DNA of 64,000 nt from Olsenella sp. An290 (GTDB taxonomy: Bacteria > Actinomycetota > Coriobacteriia > Coriobacteriales > Atopobiaceae): contig NZ_NFIU01000006.1 of NCBI RefSeq assembly GCF_002159535.1, forward strand, positions 58,033 to 122,032, given 5' to 3'. Positions 54,109-63,439 of this stretch are shown piece after piece (position 1 is the stretch's first letter; the number at the start of each line of letters is the position of its first letter). The position numbers and the translations under genes were made by a program. The notes beneath the pieces are model-generated. The model saw only the letters and a program-made list of their open reading frames with translations, was not told the DNA's origin and made no database searches.

Positions 54109-55517
54109 TGGTTACCACCACTTTCAAGAAAGGAACGAACGTCGGCTTGGCTCATATAGATTGCGTAATAAATCACTAAAACCACAACTGTTATCGCGCA
54201 TGACAAGAGCGTAGAAAAGGAAGATCCTATGATAATGAATAGTACTGCCAGCGAGATTGACGCAGCAAGCGAAGCGCGGTTCCCTAATTTTAAATCCTTT
54301 GCAACGACGAAATCACTAACTATATATCTTGCCATTATCCCCACTAGCGACAATGCGACTGTCAGCTCAATGTTTTCGAATACAAAAGCTCCCACAAATG
54401 AGCCGGCGGCACCGATAGCCAATGCAAGGAGATTAATGAGGAGCAATTCAAGTTGCCTGTTAAATACTTTGTAGTAAGTAATATAAACTAAATTAGTTTG
54501 AGCCTCTAGAACACAAATTGGAATCAAAAAGAGCAAGTATTGTGCCGCAGATGAATACTGTGGGAGCCATGCAACTACAAAAGCTCTCAGCGGATAATAC
54601 AGTAAATAACCTACTGGAAGTAACCCCAGTGACAGCAGCCTGACCTTGAAAAAAAAGAACTTAGCATCTTTTTTTTCAAGTTGTCTAACAGCGGGAAAAA
54701 GTACCATGCTAATCTGCGTGATGAATGTAATGGCAAAATTCACCATTGAAAGCGATAGGGACAATTGCCCAAATTCTTCAATTCCCCATCTCCAGTCAAT
54801 AACAAATCTCGCACATCCGAGAATGAGCATTGAGCAAATATTGGCCGTACTCAAGATGAGCCCATTCTTCATTTCCAATAGGCTCCCCTTTAAAACGGAA
54901 CTCATCTTTTTCGGAACTGTACTCAACAGCTCTTTTACGTTATATAAAACATAGATTAATGAGATGAATCGCGCACAAAGAAAAAGAGCAACGTATACTC
55001 TAAAGTCGTCAATCTTCATTGCTGCACAAAGAAGTAGTGGCGCCAGAAAAGCAAGACGGTCAAACGCCAGTGAGTATGAAAACTTTCTCGTTTCATTGAT
55101 TGCCTGCAGAAAATAGCCCCAGAAATAGCAGGCGTTTGAAATAACAAGATACGCTGATTCGGCCATAAGCACATACGAGCGATTTGCGTCGGAAACGGTA
55201 CAAAGTGTAATAACTATTATTATTAATGAAAAAGCAACTTGATACGCTAGAAAGAATCTAAACTGCGCATTGATGAAGGCGCCGTCTATCTCGTCTCTAT
55301 ACTTCCCACCGTTACGTAAGTACACACCGTCTACCAAACCAATTTGAAAATAGGAAACATAGCTTGAGTAGAAAATGAATAGTTGCCAATACCCAAAAGA
55401 TTCAACCCCAAGAATCTTTGGAATAATCAGGGTCATTATCATACTGCACAGAAGGGCCAGGCCCTGGGCACCTAACGCAGCGAGACTATCCAACCTCAGT
55501 TTCTTGGTGTTAAGCAT
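54105..55517 (-). CDS. wzx: Wzx-like polysaccharide flippase
   Basis: Polytopic membrane protein of about 470 residues with 12-14 hydrophobic segments, of the MATE/PST polysaccharide-exporter type. It starts LGAQGLALLCSMIMTLIIPKILG, the usual first two elements, and flips undecaprenyl-linked repeat units across the membrane. The gene is clearly AT-richer than the chromosome genes to the left, like the following genes, suggesting horizontal acquisition. The ATG at 55517 overlaps the end of wzy by 8 bp. Confidence 0.85.
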   Translation of the reverse strand: MLNTKKLRLDSLAALGAQGLALLCSMIMTLIIPKILGVESFGYWQLFIFYSSYVSYFQIGLVDGVYLRNGGKYRDEIDGAFINAQFRFFLAYQVAFSLIIIVITLCTVSDANRSYVLMAESAYLVISNACYFWGYFLQAINETRKFSYSLAFDRLAFLAPLLLCAAMKIDDFRVYVALFLCARFISLIYVLYNVKELLSTVPKKMSSVLKGSLLEMKNGLILSTANICSMLILGCARFVIDWRWGIEEFGQLSLSLSMVNFAITFITQISMVLFPAVRQLEKKDAKFFFFKVRLLSLGLLPVGYLLYYPLRAFVVAWLPQYSSAAQYLLFLIPICVLEAQTNLVYITYYKVFNRQLELLLINLLALAIGAAGSFVGAFVFENIELTVALSLVGIMARYIVSDFVVAKDLKLGNRASLAASISLAVLFIIIGSSFSTLLSCAITVVVLVIYYAIYMSQADVRSFLESGGNQ

Positions 55518-56721
55518 TTTTTTCAACTCTTTTTTTTATAGTCAAGCTTATTAGCAGAGCCAATGTAATTAGTATCCAAAATGTCTTTGACGTGTTCAAA
55601 GACAGGCTCAGTTCCATTACAAAAATGCCGGCAAGACAGCCAATTAGCCAGATACTTTTACTTTTCACAAAGGCATTGAGTGCAATCCAGTGCAGGGACA
55701 GCAAGATAACTAACCCCGCTATGCCCAAATCGATTAATGTCTCAAGCCAAAAATTGTGCGCCTGTAAGCCCACGCCACTATACAGGAGCGTCGACCGTAA
55801 TCCCTTGCCAAACAACTGATCCAGTAGCGAAAAGCTTTGGTAATTCTCCCAAAGATTCTCCCTTATGAAGCTGCGCCCTGAATCGCCGTGTGCAAGAATA
55901 TACTCAAGTGAAAACCGCTCGGCAGTCTTCTCAGGCAGTAGCCTCAACGCTATTCCCAGCACAGCTAGAATAATAATAAACACTAGCAGAGCTAGAAATA
56001 TGGTTCTGACTTGGTTTTTGTCGATGATAAGAGCAAACAATACAATTGTGATAATAGTTGCTGCATATGCAATTAACGCACCCCTTGAACCAGAATATAA
56101 CGGTACTAGCAAAAACGCGATTGATAGCGCACACCATTGAGCTCCACGCGCGTTAAGAAATTTGCAAAAGGAATAGGACAAACCCGGGATAAAGTAAAGG
56201 CAAAACGTATTGGGATCTGTTGTGTTTTCACCAACGGCTGCTACTAGCCTTGTGCTCTCCATCTGAGTTGCATAGCTACCGCTATTGAAATAATAAAAAA
56301 CCAACATCACCATGCTGCTGGCTACATAAGAGCCTGCAAGCAGCTTTATTTGCCTAGAATTATCGACCAACATAACAGAGAGGATTACCAGGGCAATGTT
56401 GCCGACATACTTTATGAAGCTGTCGACGGCAACCGATAGCGACTGCTGCGAATGCGGGACATTCCAGGCCAGCAAAACGACCAACAATAGCGGCAGAGCC
56501 AGCTCAGCATTTCTATTAATCTTAATGCGCTTCAAACAGAGCAAGCCGCTAAAACCGACCAAAAGAAACATGATCCTGGTAATGGGCACGCCACCAGGAA
56601 GCTTGATGTACTCAAAGGGATAGCAGGCAATATATATAGCCATGCAGACGCTGAATAAGTCTACTGACTTAAAGTATCCACTTATTCTATCAAACCTTTT
56701 TTGAATTTGTTCTAGGATCAT
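55510..56721 (-). CDS. wzy: Wzy-like O-antigen/capsule polymerase or ligase
   Basis: Membrane protein of 403 residues with about 11 hydrophobic segments and one large extracytoplasmic loop (about 250-330, containing HGDSGRSFIRENLWENY) as in the O-antigen ligase/polymerase family. FCLYFIPGLSYSFCK and the SGSRGALIAY block are typical. It joins repeat units exported by the adjacent Wzx. AT-rich. The family has low conservation, so assignment rests on topology and context. Confidence 0.8.
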   Translation of the reverse strand: MILEQIQKRFDRISGYFKSVDLFSVCMAIYIACYPFEYIKLPGGVPITRIMFLLVGFSGLLCLKRIKINRNAELALPLLLVVLLAWNVPHSQQSLSVAVDSFIKYVGNIALVILSVMLVDNSRQIKLLAGSYVASSMVMLVFYYFNSGSYATQMESTRLVAAVGENTTDPNTFCLYFIPGLSYSFCKFLNARGAQWCALSIAFLLVPLYSGSRGALIAYAATIITIVLFALIIDKNQVRTIFLALLVFIIILAVLGIALRLLPEKTAERFSLEYILAHGDSGRSFIRENLWENYQSFSLLDQLFGKGLRSTLLYSGVGLQAHNFWLETLIDLGIAGLVILLSLHWIALNAFVKSKSIWLIGCLAGIFVMELSLSLNTSKTFWILITLALLISLTIKKRVEKNA

Positions 56722-56729
56722 CTGTTTTC

Positions 56730-57827
56730 TTAATTCTTATCGCTGTTAATTATCTCACATACCTTCTTAATATGATTCTCAACGGTAAAATGCTTTGAAG
56801 ATTGAACGCAGCCTCTGCTCATCGTTTCCCAATTCTTATATGCGTCTAGCAATCCGCGAACAATATCTTGGCGATCTCCTGGCGTGACCAAAACACCATT
56901 CGTTCGATTGATTACTTCATCAATAGCCCCAACGTTAGACACTACTGGCACGCACCCACAACTCATAGCCTCAAGCATTGAGATCGGCAGTCCCTCTGCA
57001 TAGGACGGAAGACAGAACAGCAAGGCGCCTTGATATAGTTCTATCTTCTTATTTCCTCGCACAATTCCGTGAAAAATAATCCGCCCTTGAGACTCGCCTG
57101 CCTTTTGGACCACATACTTTCTAACATCCGCATCCCCATCGCCGCAAATATCTAATTGAAAATTATTTGGAAGGGAGGAGAACGCTTCGACCAAGTCAAT
57201 AATACCTTTCTGCTTGTATAGATGGCCCATGTAAATTATTCTTGGTTTTTTATTGCTTCGATCAACTGCGTGATGCTGGGCATGAGAAATCGTATGGAAT
57301 GGATATAACACACTGCAGCGTTCTGGAGTCGCTATTCCTGAATGAAGAAATATATTCCTTGTCTTTTTGGAAAGTACCAGGATGTGGTTTACCTTTTTCA
57401 TCCTGTCTAAAATCTCTCTATCAACATACCCGATTCCCGTGAGATACTTATCCAGTTCATTTGCATGATGAAGATATAAATAGCTCCGAGCAGATGTCTT
57501 CTTTTGAACCTGACCAATCACCCTTAGTTCGCGTAGAAGGGAAAGCCCTCTCGAAGTATTTACTAGAAGACCGTCAGCACCAATCCGTGCGGCTTTCGAA
57601 CCAATATATCTCGATGATCCAAGTGAACGCATCAGACCAACTGGATTATTGGCCTCCAACCTCTTACCTGTTATAGAAATTAGCGACTCCTGAAAAAAGG
57701 GCTGAATCCCGTTTTCTATAAAACGCGAAACGCTCCTTTCGTAGGCATTCATTACAGTTTGTATGCCGCCAAAAGAACCACTATCACTCTTTAAAGGTCC
57801 TACAACGAGTAATTTCTCAAAATGCAT
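56730..57827 (-). CDS. GT4-type glycosyltransferase
   Basis: Glycosyltransferase of about 365 residues with a GT-B fold. The N-terminal FGGIQTVMNAY and the C-terminal sugar-nucleotide site RIIYMGHLYKQKGIIDLVEAF, then LPSYAEGLPISMLEAMSCGCVPVVS (the EX7E region) are visible. ATG at 57827 is favoured over a TTG at 57839. AT-rich, as are its neighbours. Donor and acceptor unknown. Confidence 0.87.
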   Translation of the reverse strand: MHFEKLLVVGPLKSDSGSFGGIQTVMNAYERSVSRFIENGIQPFFQESLISITGKRLEANNPVGLMRSLGSSRYIGSKAARIGADGLLVNTSRGLSLLRELRVIGQVQKKTSARSYLYLHHANELDKYLTGIGYVDREILDRMKKVNHILVLSKKTRNIFLHSGIATPERCSVLYPFHTISHAQHHAVDRSNKKPRIIYMGHLYKQKGIIDLVEAFSSLPNNFQLDICGDGDADVRKYVVQKAGESQGRIIFHGIVRGNKKIELYQGALLFCLPSYAEGLPISMLEAMSCGCVPVVSNVGAIDEVINRTNGVLVTPGDRQDIVRGLLDAYKNWETMSRGCVQSSKHFTVENHIKKVCEIINSDKN

Positions 57828-57846
57828 TGGCTTCCCCAAGCTGCTC

Positions 57847-58395
57847 CTACGACTTTTTCTTAAAATATTCCTTTAGAGCCTTCTCCTTCTCAGCTCCGAC
57901 TAGGTGACCGAGATGCAGCGACTCCTTTTCTATCTTTTTCAAATACTCTCCAGTTGACTCAATAACTTTCGCTGGAACACCCGCGATTACTGAATGGGAT
58001 GGGACGTCTTTGGTCACGATTGCCCCCGCACCTACAACGACATAATCTCCTATTGTTACACCGGGTAGAATGATTGCATTGTTACCAATGTAGACCTTGG
58101 ACCCCAACGTAATCGGCTTTGTTATCTCTAAAGTCGGCTCAACATCTCTGAACAGAAGGGTGCCACCATCATGGGTGATAAATTTAACTCCATCCGTGAT
58201 ATAAATATTTTCACCAAAAGTGAGAACCCATGGCTCGGAGCCAAAATCGATTTTTCCGTATAGGTGGATTTTCCTGGGATTTTTACAATTAATCTGAAGA
58301 TGGCGGGAGATATATCGAGCGGTGTTAACTCGCCTCAATATACAACCGTACAGCTTACGCAGTATTTTCCTAATTAACTCGACGATTCTTAGCAA
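57847..58395 (-). CDS. Hexapeptide-repeat (LbH) acyltransferase
   Basis: Protein of 182 residues with a left-handed beta helix. Imperfect hexapeptides include ITLGSKVYIGNNAIILPGVTIGDYVVVGAGAIVTKDVPSHSVIAGVPAKVI, split here only by position (about residues 95-145). Such proteins O- or N-acetylate capsule sugars. Its start overlaps the capF stop by 7 bp. Confidence 0.85.
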   Translation of the reverse strand: MLRIVELIRKILRKLYGCILRRVNTARYISRHLQINCKNPRKIHLYGKIDFGSEPWVLTFGENIYITDGVKFITHDGGTLLFRDVEPTLEITKPITLGSKVYIGNNAIILPGVTIGDYVVVGAGAIVTKDVPSHSVIAGVPAKVIESTGEYLKKIEKESLHLGHLVGAEKEKALKEYFKKKS

Positions 58396-59588
58396 GGCTC
58401 CACATCCTCAAAGTACGTATCGGGACAATTAGGATTAAACGCCTCGTTAGCCCACATCACGGTGACTAGATCATTCGTCCTCGAAACGTTCGTGATGCTA
58501 TGTGTCATACCGGCTGCCATCTCAACCACGGTTGGGTTATCCCCGCTTACGTGGTATTCGTCGACAGGATAAGGCTTACCCTCCGCATCGACGCCAACTT
58601 TGCGCAGGCGAATCAGCGCCTCGCCAGAAACAACCAGGAATTTCTCCCACTTGGTGTGGTGCCAGTGGTTGCCCTTGGTAACGCCGGGCTTGGACACGTT
58701 AATCGAGACCTGCCCGCGGTCCGGGGTGCGCAGGAACTCGGTGAACGAGCCACGCTTGTCACGGTTTACATGCAGGGGGTACGCCAGCGATCCAGCATCG
58801 TAGTAACTCAAAAACGTCGCGTACAGTTTCTTAGAAAAGCTGCCGTTAGCCTGGTCTGGCACTGAGATGTTTTCGCGCGCGTCTCGGAAGCTCTCCAGCA
58901 GCTCAACAATCTTGCCGAGCGTCGCTTTATCCGTAGGCCCAGAAACACAGATGCCATTACCGTCTTGCTCCACATTGCCCAGCAGAAGCTCGAGCATGCA
59001 CGAAACAAGATCATCGATATACAGCAGCTCGAGCTCAACAGAGGGGTCATTCACATGGAACTCACGCTCGTTGGCAATCGCGTCGCAAAAGGTCGCGACG
59101 GCGGAGTTGTAGTTGGGTCGGCACCACTTACCGTATAGGTTAGGAAACCTATAGATATAGACCGGCGCACCGGTACGCTCAGAATACTCGCGGAACAGGT
59201 TCTCCCCCGCCAATTTGGATTCACCGTAAATAGAACCTGCATAACGCCCCTCAAGGGATGCCTGCGCGCTCGAAGAGAGCATAACGGGGCACTTGTTGCC
59301 ATGGTGCTCAAGCAACCCCAGTAGCTCCGAAGCAAACCCGTAGTTTCCCTTCATGAAGTCCTCGGGGTTCTCTGGACGGTTCACGCCGGCGAGATTGAAG
59401 ACGAAGTCCGCCTCCGCACAGTACAGCGAAAGCTCTTCACGCGTCCCGTCGATGTCGTACTCATACACGGTAAGCGGCAGAAGGCTCTGATAGCGCTCCC
59501 TGCGGTCCTTGCCGTCGCGAATGTTCTTGAGCGACTCACAGAGGTTCCTACCTACAAACCCCTTGGCGCCGGTAACGAGAATCTTCAC
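58389..59588 (-). CDS. capF: CapF/FnlB bifunctional epimerase-reductase
   Basis: Second enzyme of UDP-L-FucNAc synthesis, 399 residues. N-terminal SDR domain (ITGAKGFVGRNL-like VTGAKGFVGRNLCESL, SSSAQASLEGRYAGSIYGESK) followed by a C-terminal cupin domain (about 285-399) with the metal-ligand HWHHTKWEKF and a distal His in MTHSITN. The SDR-plus-cupin order is diagnostic of CapF. It overlaps capE by 1 bp and shares higher GC with capE than the surrounding AT-rich genes. Confidence 0.93.
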   Translation of the reverse strand: MKILVTGAKGFVGRNLCESLKNIRDGKDRRERYQSLLPLTVYEYDIDGTREELSLYCAEADFVFNLAGVNRPENPEDFMKGNYGFASELLGLLEHHGNKCPVMLSSSAQASLEGRYAGSIYGESKLAGENLFREYSERTGAPVYIYRFPNLYGKWCRPNYNSAVATFCDAIANEREFHVNDPSVELELLYIDDLVSCMLELLLGNVEQDGNGICVSGPTDKATLGKIVELLESFRDARENISVPDQANGSFSKKLYATFLSYYDAGSLAYPLHVNRDKRGSFTEFLRTPDRGQVSINVSKPGVTKGNHWHHTKWEKFLVVSGEALIRLRKVGVDAEGKPYPVDEYHVSGDNPTVVEMAAGMTHSITNVSRTNDLVTVMWANEAFNPNCPDTYFEDVEPC

Positions 59589-60643
59589 TACTGAACCGCC
59601 TCGTTCTCACGACCCTCAAGCGCAAGCTGCACGTACTCAGCCGTCTTAATCTTCTCGACCGTTTCGGCAACGTTGAGACGTCGTGTGTTGTGGGAAGTGT
59701 AGGGCTCATCTGCTTGCGTCTTGACCTCACCGTCGACAACGAAGTCATCGTAGTTGAGGTCTCGTGAGTCGGAATGAACGCGATAGTACTCACCCATATC
59801 CTCAGCGCGCAAGCGCTCCTCTCGCGTCATAAGGGTCTCGTAGAGCTTCTCGCCATGGCGGGTGCCGATTACCTTGGTGCCCGTCTTGCCAAAGAGCTCC
59901 TGAACGGCTTCGGCGAGGTCGCCGATCGTGGAGGCCGGGGCCTTCTGGATGAACAGATCGCCCGGGTTGGCATGCAGGAATGCAAACTCCACCAGATCAA
60001 CGGCCTCGTCGAGGTTCATGAGGAAACGCGTCATTGAGGGGTCGGTGATGGTGACGGGCCGACCGGCGCGAATCTGGTCGATGAAGAGTGGAATCACGCT
60101 GCCGCGCGAGCACATCACGTTGCCGTAGCGCGTGCAGCAGATGGTAGTTCGGCCAGCGCCATTGCGAGCGTTGGCATAGATGATCGACTCCATCATGGCC
60201 TTGGACTTGCCCATGGCGTTGATCGGGTAGGCCGCCTTGTCGGTAGATAGGCACACGACGCGGTCTACGCCCTCGGCGATTGCGGCGTGAAGCACGTTAT
60301 CCGTACCAATCACGTTAGTGCGCACGGCCTCCATGGGGAAGAACTCGCAGGACGGCACCTGCTTGAGCGCCGCTGCATGAAAGATATAGTCAACACCGTG
60401 CATGGCATCGCGCACACTCTGGGCGTCACGCACATCGCCGATGAAGAAGCGAACCTTGTGCGCGTGCTTGGGATGACGAGCCTGCAGGGAGTGGCGCATA
60501 TCGTCCTGCTTCTTCTCGTCACGCGAGAAAATACGAATTTCGCTAATGTCGGACTCCAGGAAGTGCTTGAGCACCGTGTTGCCAAAGCTTCCCGTGCCAC
60601 CGGTAATCATGAGGGTCTTGCCGGCAAACACATTGTGTGCCAT
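59588..60643 (-). CDS. capE: CapE/FnlA UDP-GlcNAc 4,6-dehydratase/5-epimerase
   Basis: First enzyme of UDP-L-FucNAc synthesis, 351 residues. Starts with the SDR NAD motif ITGGTGSFGNTVLKHFL and contains FSRDEKKQDDMR, DYIFHAAALKQVPSCEFFPMEA and MGKSKAMMESI, all characteristic of CapE/FlaA1-like dehydratases, with the Met-for-Tyr catalytic variant (MxxxK) typical of this branch. It precedes capF directly; capG lies downstream at the end of the cluster. Confidence 0.93.
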   Translation of the reverse strand: MAHNVFAGKTLMITGGTGSFGNTVLKHFLESDISEIRIFSRDEKKQDDMRHSLQARHPKHAHKVRFFIGDVRDAQSVRDAMHGVDYIFHAAALKQVPSCEFFPMEAVRTNVIGTDNVLHAAIAEGVDRVVCLSTDKAAYPINAMGKSKAMMESIIYANARNGAGRTTICCTRYGNVMCSRGSVIPLFIDQIRAGRPVTITDPSMTRFLMNLDEAVDLVEFAFLHANPGDLFIQKAPASTIGDLAEAVQELFGKTGTKVIGTRHGEKLYETLMTREERLRAEDMGEYYRVHSDSRDLNYDDFVVDGEVKTQADEPYTSHNTRRLNVAETVEKIKTAEYVQLALEGRENEAVQ

Positions 60644-60645
60644 GT

Positions 60646-61758
60646 CTACCCCTTTCTTTTGTCTATTTGCTCGAAGAACGATCTTGCACGAGAAGAGAAT
60701 CGATGAAAATCGAAATGGTCATGTCGAAAATTAGTTGTATTATTTTGATCTAGATTCTTGATATCACCTAAAAGCGTATTTTCTGTAGTCACGTAGCCGC
60801 ATCTAGTTCTCTTGACCCATGCTTTAAGATCGCTATTGTCATTGCATATAACAGGAGTTCCGCAAGATATGCTTTCTACAAATTTGGTGGGAAACCCCGC
60901 GCGGGTAACTCTGTTGTCATCGCGGACTATTATCGAGTAATCCGCTCGTTTCACATAGCCAAGCGCCTCATCATGGGAAACACGTCCATGGAATACGACG
61001 CGATCATCATCAATCGCATATCCGTAAATCCGTAAGAATTCTTCTGCTGTTATACCGACAACATCAAGTCGAATACTCACCGTATTCGGCAGGTTAACCA
61101 CAGCTTTTGCTACTAAATCGAGCCTCTCTTTGGTTTTGCTTGGTTTTCCCGCGTATACAAGCCATAAACCATCGTGCAAAGGAGTTTCTATTGATGCCCA
61201 CTTATTCTCAGAAATATCAACCAACGGTGGTAAAAGTACCGTGGGCACACGCGTGCTGTAATAGTTCTCTAGATAACTACTAATAACAATTAGTCCATCC
61301 ATGCGCGGCTGAAGAATCCTCATCCGGATGGTTGTGTCGATGTATTTTAGCAACGACTTCGGGAATGCAACATCTCTAGCACGGTACCATTCGGTGACAT
61401 CCCCAATACATAAGACGTTTTTTTGCCGGCAAATCTTAATTAACCTGGCAAGAGATAGGGCGGGATAGTTGTAGGCGACTACAAAGCGGATATCCCGGCG
61501 TGCTTCGAGAATCTCCTCAATCCGGTCGGTGTCCATACGGGAAGCGATATCCCATTCAGCTTTAGGGCATTCAAAGCATTCGAACCCAAAATAATTCGTT
61601 TTGCGAGGTGTCAATATATCATCTGAATAGTTAAGAAAAACAATATTATAGCCGATGTTGGAGAATAGCTTCGCATTCGCGACAACTCGTTGTGCAGCGG
61701 CATTGCCGTCGGGCAAAACAAAACCGCCCACATATAGCATGGTTTGAACGTCGTTCAA
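60646..61758 (-). CDS. Glycosyltransferase (GT4-like)
   Basis: Probable GT-B glycosyltransferase of about 370 residues: N-terminal MLYVGGFVLPDGNAAAQRV, C-terminal VSIRLDVVGI, VVFHGRVSHDEALGYVKRADYSIIVRD and SCGTPVICNDNS. A TTG at 61758 with AAGGAAACC before it is the likely start; an ATG at 61740 is the alternative. AT-rich, between capE and an acyltransferase gene. Confidence 0.8.
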   Translation of the reverse strand: MNDVQTMLYVGGFVLPDGNAAAQRVVANAKLFSNIGYNIVFLNYSDDILTPRKTNYFGFECFECPKAEWDIASRMDTDRIEEILEARRDIRFVVAYNYPALSLARLIKICRQKNVLCIGDVTEWYRARDVAFPKSLLKYIDTTIRMRILQPRMDGLIVISSYLENYYSTRVPTVLLPPLVDISENKWASIETPLHDGLWLVYAGKPSKTKERLDLVAKAVVNLPNTVSIRLDVVGITAEEFLRIYGYAIDDDRVVFHGRVSHDEALGYVKRADYSIIVRDDNRVTRAGFPTKFVESISCGTPVICNDNSDLKAWVKRTRCGYVTTENTLLGDIKNLDQNNTTNFRHDHFDFHRFSSRARSFFEQIDKRKG

Positions 61759-61771
61759 TGGTTTCCTTCCC

Positions 61772-62326
61772 TCATACCGAGAGAATCTCAGTCGCCCGCT
61801 TCTGAACTACCAGTGAGCCGGGAGGGTATGTGCCTTTGAGGACACTTCCGGCAGCGATAACGCTTCCTTCGCCAATCGTGGTGCCCCGCAAGATGATAGA
61901 GCCCGCTCCAACCCAGCAATTCCTGCCGATTTCAATTGACCCGAGCTGGAAGCCTCCATCTTTGAGCACTCCCCCCCGATACGAATGATCATGGTCGAAG
62001 ACAAGGACGTTTGGCCCGAATTCGCAGCCATCACCAATTGAAATCTGACTACGGCAATTTATCTGACAACCATGATTAAGGAAGACCCCGTTTCCAAAGG
62101 TCAGTTGGCCACTTCCTTGCACATTGAAGGCACAGCCCCCGCGCGTGCGCAGCGATTTTCCAAAGTCGACGCGTGCGCACGACGACAGCGTAATAGAATC
62201 GCTATTTGCAAGACAGGTAAACGGGCTGTACCGCAACCTCGCCCCATGAACAACCTTGCCGAAACCCAACCTTACATTTGTCGCGAGGGTTCGTAGCGAT
62301 GCCGAAATTAACCTCTTTAATTCCAT
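61772..62326 (-). CDS. Second hexapeptide-repeat acyltransferase
   Basis: Protein of 184 residues, left-handed beta helix with isoleucine-rich hexapeptides (FGNGVFLNHGCQINCRSQISIGDG, then EIGRNCWVGAGSIILRGTTIGEGSVIAAGSVLKG), similar to WcaF/maltose-O-acetyltransferase-type enzymes. Both acyltransferases in the cluster predict an acylated polysaccharide. It lies 3 bp after the upstream glycosyltransferase stop. Confidence 0.85.
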   Translation of the reverse strand: MELKRLISASLRTLATNVRLGFGKVVHGARLRYSPFTCLANSDSITLSSCARVDFGKSLRTRGGCAFNVQGSGQLTFGNGVFLNHGCQINCRSQISIGDGCEFGPNVLVFDHDHSYRGGVLKDGGFQLGSIEIGRNCWVGAGSIILRGTTIGEGSVIAAGSVLKGTYPPGSLVVQKRATEILSV

Positions 62327-62329
62327 TAT

Positions 62330-63439
62330 CTATATACCCATCGTTTCACAGATTGTATTATTTACCTTCGTTACATCAAACAGTCCTTCAGCTAACAAGC
62401 GGCTTTTCTCGGCCATACGATATCGAAGCTCCCTGTCCTCGATAAGCCTCTTCATAGCCTCAGCAATAGCCGCCGGGCTCTTCGGAGGCACAAGGAAACC
62501 GTTCTCTCCATTACGAACAACCTCACGACAACCGACGGCGTCAGCGACAATCAGAGGCCTCCCTGTTGCCATAGCCTCAAGGGCAGATTTTGGGGTTCCC
62601 TCGCCGTAGTACGACGGTAGGACAAAGCAACTTGATGCTTCTAGGAACGGCTGAACGTTTCGCTGCTCTCCATGATAAGCAACGGTCTTATCCATGATAT
62701 AAGGGCGGAGTTCTTCTGGCTTAAGAGCAGTCGGATTAGTGTCGTAAGGCCCAACAAGATGAAACTCAGCGTGTGGATACCTTTTTTTCACCATTCGAGC
62801 CGCTTCCAGATAATCGAAAACGCCCTTCCCTTTTACCAGACGCCCAACGAATAAAAATGAATTAATTTCAGGGAGTGGACGCACTGGGTACTGATTAAGG
62901 TTGACACCGGATCCACGCGTCATAACCACCTTATCTTGGGCGACAAGACCGTGAGAAAGGAATAGCTCCGCATCCTCTTTGTTCTGAAAGAAAACCGCTT
63001 TTGAGCACCTTAGCGCCGCTCGATATTCCATTCCAGCAATAACGCCAATAATACGTGATTTGAAATCCGTTGCGCGAAACACTGACCCGAGCCCGCCCAT
63101 CATGGCATATACATCGCCGATGCCAGCCTGATGAGCGGCAATGGCACCGTAAATGTTAGGCTTCGCTTGATAGGTAAATACTTTATCTGGCTTTAACTTC
63201 ATAAAAAGAGAACGCAGCTCCTTAAGCGTGCCAAGATCAGAAGCAGGATTGATTCCGTTGCGAGATACGCGATACGAGAAGTATGAAACTCCGTGATCGG
63301 TGAAAAAGGCGCCCCAAGAGTTCTCGGGCTCATCTCCAAATACGACGACCTCTGCGCCTCGCCGGATGAACTCATCAATCATGTCGATTCGGAAACGTGG
63401 AATTGTATTCGTTGCTGCAGTTACTACCGCTATCCTCAC
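62330..63439 (-). CDS. GT4 glycosyltransferase
   Basis: GT-B enzyme of 369 residues. Starts MRIAVVTAATNTIPRFR, includes FLFVGRLVKGKGVFDYLEAAR, and ends with VLPSYYGEGTPKSALEAMATGRPLIVAD, the standard C-terminal donor site. It overlaps the sugar transferase stop by 4 bp and probably adds the second sugar to the lipid-linked unit. Confidence 0.9.
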   Translation of the reverse strand: MRIAVVTAATNTIPRFRIDMIDEFIRRGAEVVVFGDEPENSWGAFFTDHGVSYFSYRVSRNGINPASDLGTLKELRSLFMKLKPDKVFTYQAKPNIYGAIAAHQAGIGDVYAMMGGLGSVFRATDFKSRIIGVIAGMEYRAALRCSKAVFFQNKEDAELFLSHGLVAQDKVVMTRGSGVNLNQYPVRPLPEINSFLFVGRLVKGKGVFDYLEAARMVKKRYPHAEFHLVGPYDTNPTALKPEELRPYIMDKTVAYHGEQRNVQPFLEASSCFVLPSYYGEGTPKSALEAMATGRPLIVADAVGCREVVRNGENGFLVPPKSPAAIAEAMKRLIEDRELRYRMAEKSRLLAEGLFDVTKVNNTICETMGI

